Source: Albugo candida
Taxonomy: Eukaryota > Oomycota > Peronosporomycetes > Albuginales > Albuginaceae
DNA length: 64,000 bases
Direction: 5' to 3'
Assembly (NCBI GenBank): GCA_905220665.1
Contig: CAJNAR010000169.1
Coordinates: 186,001-250,000 of the forward strand
In this document: positions 21,905 to 32,308 of the stretch, one piece after another
Layout of the letters: every line of letters starts with the position of its first letter
Position numbering within the stretch: the first letter of the stretch is position 1
Position numbers and translations under genes: made by a program
Notes under the pieces: model-generated
What the model saw: the letters and a program-made list of their open reading frames with translations, nothing else
Database searches by the model: none
Told to the model about the DNA's origin: nothing

Positions 21905-23545
21905 AGGGTATGAACCTAAGGACGCCTATCGTTCCCATGGGCGCCGAGGGCGAGCGAACGACAACGGGCGACCGCAACCAGATCGCCGTATCTCCACCTA
22001 CAGAGATAGCAGAGGCAGCTGCGCGTGAGGTGGGAGATGTATCCAGTAATGTCAACCTCAAGATAATTGAGACATTGACGGCCATGCAAGAACGCATGGC
22101 TCACCTCGAGCTATCGCGGCCCAAGAGAAAAGAGGACTAGCGCATGAAAGGCGCTCAGGAAACTGGTGTGTTCCAGTCCAGTTTGGAAAAAGTTTCGGAT
22201 CGTCTCGGATGGAGATGAATGCGATTCTACATACCCTCCATCGGCGCGAGCTCCTGTACCAAGGGCACCGCATTTCCAGAGCTTAATGTACCGACAGCAT
22301 CTAAGATATGCCGCCATGAGGCAGAATCACGCTATGCCTCAGGAGGAGATGCCGCATCGTGCACCTGTTTCGCCTGACTACAACCCAGCTTAGATGTTTC
22401 AGTGTGGTGTACCGGATGCTCGACAGAGGAAGCTGTCAATATGATCGCTCGATGGTAAAGAGCTCTACGAAAGACTAGGTTCAGGGTTTCTAGACTGGGA
22501 TCATCATTTCGTTCGCCAGCTCGTGCTGGCTCAGATGCCCTATGGTTTTGATTGGTGGGAAGAAGTCAAGCCTGACCTCCGAGGGCGCTATTTGAGTGGC
22601 ACTGCGGAGCGTTATTATCATAAAAACTTGAGACATGGTGGCAACAGCAGCCGACGCTGCAACACGTCATGGAAAGACTACACCAGACATTAAAGCAACC
22701 ATCACTCAAGCCCAGGCAAACAAGTTGACAGCCAGGAAGGACTCGAAGCGGTGGTGGCCTGAACATTACTTGTATCTCGTCGCAGTCAGTGATGCGACGG
22801 GTCGCGCAGAAGCGCTGGCTTTCTAGAATGTTGTCCATTACGCCTCAACTGGTCTCCGTCATGTACTTATGGCGAAGTAGGACAATAACCGTACAGAATA
22901 CTTGAGAGACGCCGAGGAGCTGGCGCATTTTGCACAGGCGATTGAAATCGATGTGCGTGGCGCCAAGACTACTGGAAAGGACGTTGTGCTATATGTCGGG
23001 AATTTGTAGCCAAGACATGAGTGTCGGACGTGCTACAACTGTAACAAAGCTGGACATACCGCGGCGGACTGCTGTGTCAAAAAGAACAAGGGAGGGGGAA
23101 ACGGTAATGGACGTGGCGTTCATATGCCTCTCTCTGTAGTAAATTACAAAGAGATAATTCAAGATCGATGGATTTTGGACAGTCGGTCTGGTCGACACCT
23201 TGCCTGCGATGAGCGAATGCTTGAAAAATCCCGCGACTGTGACAACGAGTGCTTGTTGCCAGATGGACAATCGCTACGTGTGATGAAGGTCAGGTCCGTG
23301 CTTCTCCAGGTGACGCCGCTGGTAGACCTTGCACAGTGCGCTTGACTAATGTTCACCTCGCACCATTAGTCATGAGAAACATTATCTCATATGGAAAGAT
23401 GGGGAGCAAGGCTTTCAAGCTCATGTATGTAGCCGGTCGTCGGTCAAAGGTAGATTCCAAGACTGGTACGGTGGTTTTTGACGTTCAGTTGAAGGTGTCT
23501 ATATTACTAGAATTAGACAAACTGGCTTCTCTAGTTGCCTAGGCT
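21905..23545 (+). mobile_element. Degenerate Ty1/copia fragment (gag to protease)
   Basis: Pieces in changing plus-strand frames form a recognisable copia gag-pol start. A gag segment lies at about 22450-22920 (FDGKELYERLGSGF, DLRGRYLSGTAERYYHKN, WPEHYLYLVAVS). A CCHC zinc knuckle CYNCNKAGHTAADC lies near 23033-23075. A protease-like segment RWILDSRSGRHLACDERM lies near 23165-23220, where the active-site D-S-G-A/S has become D-S-R-S. The usual pre-integrase segment with NIISYGKM follows near 23375. Integrase and reverse transcriptase are absent; the sequence stops where the minus-strand LINE begins. Several frameshifts and stops make it non-functional. No LTR pair was found. Confidence 0.75.
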
Positions 23546-23788
23546 ATCTTAAATAACATATATACATATAAAAAACGTGTCGTGAAATACCTGTGAGAGA
23601 TGATAGAATGTCGTCTCGTTGATAATCTCGTATCGTAGTAGCCTCAGCACCCTTAATACGGGACTGTGTCCAGCTTGTAAATGCTGTAAAGTTGAAAAAG
23701 TTGTTAAGTTGTAAAAATGGTCCAAAAGTACCGTGGTTTGCAACTTGGTGTGCGCCACACTACGGTGAGCAGAACCAGCCAACTAGGA

Positions 23789-26700
23789 CTAGGATCCAAG
23801 TTGCACTTGCATTTTGACTTGTCTGTGCCGTACCCGCAGTAATGATCTTCGGCTTCTGAAAAGTCCACCAAATGATCCTTGCGTTGCGAGTTGATCCAGT
23901 ACCTTTGCAAGCCGAATGCGTTCCTCTTGGTCGTAACACTGTCTTCGAAAGTACCGAACGTGTGCACTAAACGTGGTGTAGATCACGGAAAGTGCTGGAA
24001 CTGTCGGAGTTGCTGATCGATGATCGAACAAACAACGATTCCGATCTGTCCAGACGAAGTGCAGTGTCACCGTTCGCAATGCAAGCCACAAATCCGATAT
24101 AATTGCTAAATATTTTTTCCAATCCGACCGTAGTGTTGGTACGATTGCACATGCAATATGCGTCCAACGTGGTCGAGAGGAGAAAAACTGATCCCAACTA
24201 GGAAGTAACTCCCTCCATAACTGTGCCGTGTGGTCGCACTCTAGAAAGAGATGTTGATCGGATTCCACTGCCCCACACGAAGTCTGCGTGCACAATATAA
24301 TGTCGGGCTGAATATCCTTTAAGAACCAGAAACGAGATCGAACTGGCAACATCCGAAAGGCGAGACTGTTTCCGTTCTTTGCTTTTTACTCCCACATAAA
24401 ATGATCTGCCACTTGTGGTTGGTATAATCCAAGTGATGAGACCAATCGTCAAGTGGATACGCTGGAGAATCTGAGTGACTTCATTGTAAAGTCGACTCAG
24501 CAACTTTTCTTCAGACATATCCTATCCATCGGCTTGTGTGGTCCAAAGGGAGGTTGGATAAGTTGTAATAATTCCGTTGAAGCAGTTGTCCAATTCGCAG
24601 GAATAATTGTTGACGCATCGGATGCGAACTGCTGAAGGAATTGAATACGTTGTAGCTTTAGTCGTCCCACCAAAAAAGGAACTTGTAGTCCACCATCTTG
24701 TCGGCGAAGATATAAAAACTCTTTGCTGAGCAGGTGAACATGTTTTGAATCTTTTTTGTGTTTCCGACCGAGCACAAATCGATTCAACATCGATTGCCAC
24801 TGTCGAATAGTCACTGCTGGTATGTCTACGTGCATCGTGTAATGCCACAAACGTGATAAAATCATCGTCTGCGCAACCAGTAGTCGACCACGGACAGTTC
24901 GTGCTCGTCGAAACCATACACCAAACCCATCGTAAAAACGCTTGTCGAGAGTTGAAATAACCATCGAGTGAGTTGGTTTCTGGCCGAACGGAATACCCAA
25001 ATACTTGACCGAATCCTCCGGACCCATTATGGTCAAATTGGGAATACGTGGACACGGCATGGTCCGATTCAACGAGAGCAAAGATGATTTACTCAAGTTG
25101 AGTTTCGCACCCGATCCATCGCAATAGACTTGGACGAGTTCGAGTTGCGTCAAAACACCATTTGGTGTCTCTGAAAGCAATGTCGAATCGTCCGCAAAAA
25201 ATAATCCAGTTGCGACAGTCGTGCCATTAATCCAAATTCCATGTTCTTCATGTTGGCGAAGTAAATTTCCCAAAGGTTCGATCGTCATCAGAAAAAGTAA
25301 TGCTGAGAGAGGATCACCTTGTTTCACTCCACGTTGTGGTGTAATGGACGGTGTGATATTTCCATTAATCATCAACTGCGCTTTGTGTTATTGTACAAAA
25401 GACGAACCCAGTCGATGAAACTTTTTCCAACGCCCATTTTTTCCAAAACGCGAAACATGTACGTCCAATTGACTCGATCATAAGCTTTCTCAAAGTCGAG
25501 AAAAGTCGCATAAGCTTCCTCCCCACGATGAGTGACCAAGTCTTGTATGTCGGTCAGATGTCGAATATGGTGATGCATTGACCTTCCTCGCACGAATGCT
25601 TTTTGATCTTGATGGATCAATTTCGGCAAAAAACGTTGCAATCGATACGCCAACACTTTTGAAAGTACTTTCACATCGACGCAAAGCAGTGCGATCGGTC
25701 GATAGTTGCCAGGTTCACCTCGTGATCCTTTTTTGTATAAAAGTGTGATTGCTGAGTGACGTTGTGATCGCAGTAAAATTCCTCTTCCAGCTGATATTCG
25801 AACACGATCTTCAGACACTCGCCAAACGTTTCCGGATCAAGCTGATAAAATGCAGCTGGTAGTCCATCCATACCTGGAGAAGAACTACTCCGCATGTGCT
25901 TGATCGCTTCCGCCATCTCGGTCGTACTTAACCGAGTTGAGAGACGGTCTTGCTCTGCTGAGGCAAGAAAAACTTGAATCGAATCGAGTAACTTTTTTTG
26001 CTTTCTGTCACTTGGATCATATGAGTCGGTCTCAGAGCTATAAACAGAGCCCATGACGCCACCCCAATGATCTCTGAATTCGTCAATAATCACCCTCGGG
26101 TTCGATGTCACGGTACCACATTTTTTTGTAACATTTTCGATCGGCACGCGACGACAAGAACTATCCGGAGGGCGAAAAAAATGCTTTGAAGAGTTCTCCA
26201 TATGCTTCACGTGATGGTCGAAGCTTTCATCTTGGTTGTATTTCGCGTTGTTTTCGACTGAGATTTTAAATTGTTGGAGACTCGATTAGTAAAAATACCG
26301 TGACTCATTGTTGTCTTGAATACGATATCGAGCTGCTGCGACTTCCAAAACACGCTGGCTAGACTCAACATCACGTCGGCTATCTTGTGCAACCTTTTTT
26401 TCGATTCCTTGAAGCTGTTTCTTGATTTTCGTCTTCCAACTTTCCCACATTTTACCGGGATTCGAAGTTGTCCGTAACTGTTCGAGCACCAAAATCGCTT
26501 CCAATTTGATTGCTTCGACAACTTTAGGATATTCAAATAGTCGTAATGAACATTTCCAATATCCTCGACCGGGTGATTGAGTTGGATTTGCAAAAGTTAC
26601 TTTTTGTGCCAGATGATCTCCCGCATGTCGTGGACGAAAATACTCAGAGGTTTTGTATACCATATTGAATTGCTCTTCCGACATGCAAATATAATCAAGT

Positions 26701-27366
26701 CGATTCTTGCGAGGTAATGGTCCTGTAAATACTTTTCAGTCGGATGTTGGATTCGCCAAGCGTCTACCACACCCAACTGTGAAAGCCATTCCAAACACGC
26801 TAATCGACTTGGTTCGTGTCGAATTGTTCCACTCGAAGCATCGATAGCTGGATCGAGTGGTGTGTTGAAATCACCAAATACGATATGTGTTGCGGTCGAT
26901 TCGAAAGTGTTGGAAAGCAATACTCATAAAAACCCACTCGTTCCTCGGCCTTGACCGGTGCATATACATTGTGAATATACACCGGTGCATCGTGAATGAG
27001 AAGACGCAGAACCAAATAACGATTTCGAATGCTTCGATCGGTGAGTTCCTCGGCTGTTTAGTAACCGGGAAAGTCCGAACGAAGGATTGTCATGACGCCG
27101 CCACTGCGGTTTTGAGTCGGATGGAGAAAAGCACTGTTGTGGTCATTGACAAACATTCTGTGCTGCATTTTCGAGGATAATAAAAACTGAAATGAGTCCA
27201 GTTGGTTGTGATCGTGAAACTTGGTTTCTTGAACACAACAAATGGAGTGTTGTGATAGGATGTGGTCGATAAAAAGATGACCATGTTTATGAATTCCATT
27301 AACATTCACCGTGAGTGCTGAGACATTGTTCCACGTCGAAATAATCGAGGAGCCCTTAGCATTCAC
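23789..27366 (-). pseudogene. LINE ORF2: endonuclease-reverse transcriptase, frameshifted
   Basis: Pieces in at least seven successive frames. The endonuclease part has a VQETKF motif near 27200 and VFGDFN near 26870. Reverse transcriptase motifs follow: NYRPIALL and FVRGRSMHHH, motif A in FLDFEKAYDRVNW near 25480, motif B in QRGVKQGDPLSALLF near 25320 and the catalytic FADD box near 25180. The zinc-binding region (ESDQHLFLECDHTAQLW) lies near 24250 and the frame ends at 23789. A stop at about 27058 and later indels interrupt the protein repeatedly. The catalytic motifs themselves are preserved, so decay is recent or the sequence contains errors. Confidence 0.85.
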
Positions 27367-29851
27367 GCTGAAGTGGACCAGTAATCAACCTCATTTCACC
27401 ATCTTGTTGTGAGAGGTGAAGTGTTGTGTGTTCCTCTGGAAAAAAGCTGAGATTGACGGAAAGCTCAGCGATGTCACCATGGAGAAGTCCACGCCATCTA
27501 CCTCCAAACCATTGCGACCAACACTTTATGCCAACGTCGGAGCGGAAGAAGGATATGATCACATTGGTTGGAAGTAAACGACAATGATGACCCGGAATCC
27601 AGATCACTGGTCCATCGGTGAGATATTGGATCCAGTGGTCGTTGGTGTAGAATGTCGGAGCAGTACACATGAATAAAAGTTCCAACAACGCGAGAGCTTT
27701 CGTTGCTCGAGTCAAACCAATAACGATGTCCGGCACTGACGTCCACCACGACATTACTTTCTCGAACAAAACAGATCGCTTGGAGGGAACTTTTCCACCA
27801 ACGTGGCGACTCCATCGCGTCGCAAACGTAACATCTTCGCCGAGATTGTGAGTTGCAAAAACGCGATTTATCATAAGTAGATGAGCCACTTCATCCAAAG
27901 CTTTATCATTCGACTCCATACATGCAAGTAGCACACCATTCATCGTGATCGGATGATCAAGTGCCGCTCGGATGATTTTGTCCGGATTTGTGCAGAACTG
28001 GATTAGCTTCCGCACATGAGGGATGCAAGAATCCGCTTGAACCAGCTTGTCCGGTCGGAGTGAGTGAAGGGCATTTTTCGAATCGATTTCCATCAGCTCC
28101 CCTATTTCACCAACTCGGGTTGGTCGTTCCGATTTCTCGATTGTTGTATGACGTTTTTGATAAAAGTGTGCCGCCTCTTTCGAGGTGGCCACCTCTTTTG
28201 GCATCCGTGCTTTCACGGGGATGATTTGGACGCGATTGCCATTCTCTGGATTGGCAACCGCTGTTACTTCTTCGATCTCCACCTCCATAGTTGCGAGCAC
28301 GGAAAAATAGTTACTCGTCGCTAGTTTTGGAAGCGCAAGAGGTGGTGCTTTGGAGACCATTTGGTCGAACGGCTCCACCCGATTACGTTTTCCACTCGTC
28401 CAAGCCAACTTCATGGATATATCCCCATCCCACTCTACCCGTGGTTGTGAGTATGACTGACTGGTCAGTTGGAGGATGGGAGGTGTGTGCTGCAATAAAG
28501 CTTGTGCTCCTGGTGGTGTGATAGTGGGGGGAGTGTTGAGCTCCAACGAGATTTGATCGGAGAGCTTCCGGTCAGGTTTTCTCGCCACCAATTCCTTACT
28601 GGGAACTGGATTCACCACCTTTTGTGGTGCCACCACGAGTGCCGCTGGTTCGGTTGTATGTTTCTGGTTCTTTTGTTGTTTTTGGGTGTTGTGAATCTGA
28701 GTTGCAGATTGATTTTTGCGTTGTTTTGGATTGTTTTGCTTGCTTTGGTGTTGCCGTGCTCCCGGGGTTGATGTAGCACCCAAATCCAAGCAATAAGGAC
28801 CACGTTGACCAAAACGTGGTCGTTCCGTTGGAATAGGAGCATTCTTACCCCGTACTGGGTAGAGCTGTTTGTCGTAAGCGATTTGTTCAATCACTTTACC
28901 AACTCGAACCGGTTGTTGGGGGCACGTCAAACTACCGAAGTAAACTCGCCAAGTCGACATCACCACTGCCTTTGTGGGAATCGTCTCGCGAAAGGTGTCA
29001 TATACCACTTGACACCCGAGTTGGTGAAGAGCACGGAGAATGTTGTTCCGTTCTTCCTCCACGCCTACGCCGAAAACATCGAGGTAGTACTTTGTTTCAA
29101 GAGTATCAAACTCCCGAAAAAAGTACTTCTCCCCAAGGATAGTCACCGGCTGACACTCCAACTGTTGGCAGGCATCCGCTGTGGTGACCATCACTCTGAT
29201 GTTTCCCCCAGGCATTTTGGATACTTGAGCGATTGACCGGCTCTCCAGTAGGCTTTCAAAAACCGGATTACCGTGGTCCCGCATCAGGGATGTTAGTATT
29301 TTTCCATTTGGAGTACGGGTCAAGGACTGGCCCGTCTCCAAGACCATCGGGAAGGTTGCTTTCCGGATTTGGAAAGGTCTTGCTGCTTCCAATTTAGCAG
29401 ACAGAACCGACCAATCCGGGTGCTCCCCATCAGCATATAGCTGCAGTATAGCCTCGATATCCGAGGCTTTCGGCTTCGCGAGCTCGACTCGAAATTTCGC
29501 CCGAGCTCTAGCCTGGTCCTTACGCAAGGACTCCTGCGACTTGATTATTTCTGCCAAAGTGGGACCTTTGGTGTCGTCCACACTTTCAGTTGCAGTTGCC
29601 TTTTGGTCACCCTGTGACGGGGCAACGACAGTACCGCTTGTACCACCGGTACCACATCCTACACCGGTAGTACCGGTATTACCCTGTACCGTCAAACAGG
29701 GGGTGGGGGTACTTTCCACGTCATCACATAGGGGTGATGACTCATCAACAATCATGCAATCACTCAAGGCTGGGTGACTCATGAGGGTTGCCACGTCACT
29801 ACAAGTGGACGCTAGCACCCTGGGTTGTGTCGATATGTCGACTTGAACCAT
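27356..29851 (-). CDS. LINE ORF1 protein
   Basis: 831 codons, fully open. The N terminus is Thr/Gly/Val-rich with a low-complexity stretch near residues 55-80, followed by a charged helix (IKSQESLRKDQARARAKFR). The middle (about residues 150-320) is well-formed globular sequence, e.g. GNPVFESLLESRSIAQVSKM and TWRVYFGSLTCPQQPVRVGK, and may form the RNA-binding part. A Gln/Lys/Asn-rich linker follows at about 360-400. I see no CCHC zinc knuckle. ORF1 proteins of LINEs bind element RNA; that role is inferred from position. It is odd that this frame is intact while the adjoining ORF2 is heavily broken. Confidence 0.7.
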   Translation of the reverse strand: MVQVDISTQPRVLASTCSDVATLMSHPALSDCMIVDESSPLCDDVESTPTPCLTVQGNTGTTGVGCGTGGTSGTVVAPSQGDQKATATESVDDTKGPTLAEIIKSQESLRKDQARARAKFRVELAKPKASDIEAILQLYADGEHPDWSVLSAKLEAARPFQIRKATFPMVLETGQSLTRTPNGKILTSLMRDHGNPVFESLLESRSIAQVSKMPGGNIRVMVTTADACQQLECQPVTILGEKYFFREFDTLETKYYLDVFGVGVEEERNNILRALHQLGCQVVYDTFRETIPTKAVVMSTWRVYFGSLTCPQQPVRVGKVIEQIAYDKQLYPVRGKNAPIPTERPRFGQRGPYCLDLGATSTPGARQHQSKQNNPKQRKNQSATQIHNTQKQQKNQKHTTEPAALVVAPQKVVNPVPSKELVARKPDRKLSDQISLELNTPPTITPPGAQALLQHTPPILQLTSQSYSQPRVEWDGDISMKLAWTSGKRNRVEPFDQMVSKAPPLALPKLATSNYFSVLATMEVEIEEVTAVANPENGNRVQIIPVKARMPKEVATSKEAAHFYQKRHTTIEKSERPTRVGEIGELMEIDSKNALHSLRPDKLVQADSCIPHVRKLIQFCTNPDKIIRAALDHPITMNGVLLACMESNDKALDEVAHLLMINRVFATHNLGEDVTFATRWSRHVGGKVPSKRSVLFEKVMSWWTSVPDIVIGLTRATKALALLELLFMCTAPTFYTNDHWIQYLTDGPVIWIPGHHCRLLPTNVIISFFRSDVGIKCWSQWFGGRWRGLLHGDIAELSVNLSFFPEEHTTLHLSQQDGEMRLITGPLQREC

Positions 29852-29944
29852 TGTTTTCGAGAGGAAGGAGTTGAAAAAGGTTGTTTTTTCGAGTTGTTTT
29901 TACTAAATTGCCAAGTTACTTAGTAGCCGGCAAATTGAGAAGTG

Positions 29945-30017
29945 GTCTTCGTGGCCCAATGGATAAGGCGTCCGCCTACGAAGCGGGAGATTGCGGGTTC
30001 GAGTCCCGTCGAAGACT
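29945..30017 (+). tRNA. tRNA-Arg(ACG)
   Basis: The cloverleaf folds by hand: acceptor stem GTCTTCG with CGAAGAC (7 of 7 pairs), D stem GCC/GGC, anticodon stem TCCGC/GCGGG with loop CTACGAA (anticodon ACG), T stem GCGGG/CCCGT with loop TTCGAGT. A box TGGCCCAATGG and B box GGTTCGAGTCC match consensus. There is no intron and no encoded CCA. The first T run of four or more downstream begins only at about 30085, so normal Pol III termination right after the tRNA is not seen. Confidence 0.85.
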
Positions 30018-30146
30018 TATTTCTCTGGTTCCTAATACTTATGCTGTCATTTCCTCGAGCTGTAATTCCTGGTCGACAGGAATCATTTTTTAATTCATAA
30101 AGAAGTGGTTGTATTAACATGACCAAGGCGCACCGCAATTAAGAAG

Positions 30147-30172
30147 AAAAAAAAAAAAAAAAAAAAAAAAAA
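30147..30172 (+). repeat. 26-nt poly(A) tract
   Basis: An uninterrupted run of 26 A residues directly after AATTAAGAAG and immediately next to the stop codon of the carnitine acyltransferase gene. It is the longest mononucleotide run noticed in the window. Confidence 0.95.
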
Positions 30173-32173
30173 CTATAACTTCGCATTCATTGAGACTATC
30201 TCTGTATTCGGTTCGTCGAATAGATGGCTCATATCGACGAGACTATTCTCAATGGAATCACCCATTCTTTGCGCCGGATCACATTCCAGCGGATCAAACT
30301 CGGGAAAATTTTGGCCAAGATCCCGAAGGCATGCGATATTGAACTGGATACAGTCGGCTTTGACACTATAAGCAATACCAAAACCGTCAGGAACAACTTC
30401 GCCCCATCCCCACCCATCAAAAAGCTCATGAGTAAGATGAGACGTTGAAATATGCCATGTGCTTGACCTTTTCAGCAAAGGATTCTTCTCAAAGAAAGGC
30501 ACCATACCATCTTGTTCTGGATGAATCAAATGCCTGAGTGCGAGAAGATGCCGGTCTACTCCACGTCCTTGAGCAGCACGGCGCATGTAATCAACATGTA
30601 CCTTGACCGCATCAAGCAACATACTCTTTTTTCTGGCTCGTTTCGTTGTGAAGTTTTTCTCAGTCATGGATTTCGCGAACTCAACACTTTGCTGCGAGCA
30701 GCTTCTCGCAGTCTCTGTGCGTCCATGTAAAAAAGATCGGGTTTGGATTGCTTCGTACGTCGCGGTATTTCTGCCAAATAGGCGCCGGTATGCCACTTGA
30801 ATAGCCATTTGTACAAAAGCATCTGGAGAGCAAGAAAACGTTTTGATGATTTTTTGCTTTCCAAATCCATTAAATACAGTCACGTTAACAGTATGAGCAT
30901 GAATCAAGTGCTGGTAGAATTTGCCAGCAGAGTATATCGATGACAAAATCGACTGAGTGAAATGAAATTCATGCCTCTGGGGTTTCGGTAGATTTTGAGT
31001 AGGTCCACGACCCAAGTCGAGTTGTTTACGGTGAAGGCGAGTGAGAATAAAGTCCGCATATACTGACATAGGCATTCCGTCCAGCATTGCATGTTCTCCC
31101 AGCAAACCTGCCTTGGCATTCCGAAAGACAAATAGCTGGACACACTTATCAAAAAAACGATTTTTTCCATTTCCATGCCACAATGCTCGGGCTGTTTCTT
31201 GTCGAGACATAGGCGCTCCATCTTCCAAAGATAAAAGTAAGATAGCACTTTCGATTGCCTGTAGAGTCGCCTCATTTCCATTATTTAATAGTACTTCTCG
31301 TTGCTCCGCCCATTTGTCACGATTTTGAGCTGACAAAAGGCCGACTGGTGAAGCTTCCCCACTTGTATCCTGAAGGATCCTTTCAATTTGGATTTTGATC
31401 TCTTCAAATGATAAGAGAGCACAGCAGCCCGATTGACCGTCCGAGATGTTTTCATGGATCAACGGAAATGTATAAAAGTGATTCCGATACATGACCACGA
31501 CATGACGATAAATGCTTGGATTATACAATTTGTAGTAATCTTGCTTGCGACACGGAATTCGGCATGAATTAAACATGTACTTATAGCCTGTTGCACACAT
31601 GGGTTTACGGTTTTTTCCCCGACCAACAAAATCTGTACTGTTTTGGCCTGACAAGATTCCTTGTCGGAATACCATAGTTGCACGCAAGAGTGCTGCAGCT
31701 CTTCCTCCTTGCGTACGCTGCTCTAGATGAATAGAGTCAGAAAAATGGAAAAAGTAGCTCACATTAAAAGCTAACGGAGATCTGTCCTGTAAGTAAACTT
31801 CGGTATTCCACCAAAGAGCAAGAAAGCTACTAGTCGAAAATTCTCGGGCGCGCTGGATTAGTCGATTTTGAAGTACAGAGCTTGTGTGATTTTCTCTAAA
31901 TCGAAGCACTTGATCAGCCGCCTCACTGAATTCTTTCTCATTCTCACATAATGGTGCAACAGATTGTAAGTAGAGATCTAAAGTCTCACCCAGCGAAGGA
32001 ATCGGAAGAGAAGGGATCGATGATTGATGCTTATAGAGATTCAAGGAAGTATCCTCTAGATCCGATTCACATCTATAATCCCCATGACACTCACGATAGT
32101 GATGTGGACCGTACTTGTTCGCTTGGCCTCCTAAGATCTTCATTTGCAAAATTTTATCGAAAATACAGGTCAC
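30173..32173 (-). CDS. Carnitine O-acyltransferase, predicted peroxisomal
   Basis: 666 residues, one exon. The choline/carnitine acyltransferase fold is clear throughout: SSIPSLPIPSLGETLDLYL near the N terminus, a YRNHFYTFPLI segment, RFFDKCVQLFVF, the catalytic histidine in GLLGEHAMLDGMP (His361), and WGWGEVVPDGFGIAYSVK near the C terminus. These enzymes move acyl groups between CoA and carnitine so that acyl units can cross organelle membranes. The last three residues are Ala-Lys-Leu, a PTS1-type peroxisomal signal. A mitochondrial or ER form by another start is not evident. The length fits carnitine acetyl/octanoyl transferases (600-680 residues). It is divergent from the next plus-strand gene, with 135 nt between start codons that must hold both promoters. 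Confidence 0.88.
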   Translation of the reverse strand: MTCIFDKILQMKILGGQANKYGPHHYRECHGDYRCESDLEDTSLNLYKHQSSIPSLPIPSLGETLDLYLQSVAPLCENEKEFSEAADQVLRFRENHTSSVLQNRLIQRAREFSTSSFLALWWNTEVYLQDRSPLAFNVSYFFHFSDSIHLEQRTQGGRAAALLRATMVFRQGILSGQNSTDFVGRGKNRKPMCATGYKYMFNSCRIPCRKQDYYKLYNPSIYRHVVVMYRNHFYTFPLIHENISDGQSGCCALLSFEEIKIQIERILQDTSGEASPVGLLSAQNRDKWAEQREVLLNNGNEATLQAIESAILLLSLEDGAPMSRQETARALWHGNGKNRFFDKCVQLFVFRNAKAGLLGEHAMLDGMPMSVYADFILTRLHRKQLDLGRGPTQNLPKPQRHEFHFTQSILSSIYSAGKFYQHLIHAHTVNVTVFNGFGKQKIIKTFSCSPDAFVQMAIQVAYRRLFGRNTATYEAIQTRSFLHGRTETARSCSQQSVEFAKSMTEKNFTTKRARKKSMLLDAVKVHVDYMRRAAQGRGVDRHLLALRHLIHPEQDGMVPFFEKNPLLKRSSTWHISTSHLTHELFDGWGWGEVVPDGFGIAYSVKADCIQFNIACLRDLGQNFPEFDPLECDPAQRMGDSIENSLVDMSHLFDEPNTEIVSMNAKL

Positions 32174-32308
32174 GAATACCTGCAGAAATATATAATGCTA
32201 ACGAAAAATATATATCTGATTCGGATCAAATAAAGAATGTTCGAAATTTTATTATAAAGTCACAACCGCCTCACTGTTGAATAAGCAAAGCTCAACAAAA
32301 TCTCCCGA

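Larger units (their letters stand above)
23550..29900 (-). mobile_element. Non-LTR retrotransposon (APE-type LINE), inactive
   Basis: About 6.3 kb on the minus strand with ORF1 at 29851-27356 and a broken ORF2 (endonuclease, reverse transcriptase, zinc-binding C terminus) at 27366-23789. Order and domain content match the L1/Tx1-like group of LINEs. ORF1 and ORF2 overlap by about 11 nt. The outer ends are approximate: I saw neither a clear 3' poly(A) on the element's strand nor target-site duplications. The 3' end abuts the copia fragment and the 5' end stops within about 90 nt of a tRNA-Arg sequence. Confidence 0.85.
29945..30172 (+). mobile_element. Possible tRNA-derived SINE
   Basis: The unit has a tRNA-Arg head with both internal Pol III boxes, about 130 nt of unrelated sequence, and a 26-nt A tail (30147-30172). 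That is the order expected of a tRNA-derived SINE. No flanking duplication could be found, and the head is still a near-perfect tRNA, so a genuine tRNA gene beside an unrelated A tract is the alternative. Confidence 0.35.

Noticed and set aside
28805..29236. 143-codon plus-strand frame inside the LINE
   Set aside because: It is antisense to the intact LINE ORF1 and has no independent features.
29945..30017. tRNA pseudogene
   Set aside because: All stems pair and both internal promoter boxes match consensus, so calling it broken is not justified from sequence alone.
31041..31328. Plus-strand 95-codon frame
   Set aside because: It is antisense to the carnitine acyltransferase coding sequence.
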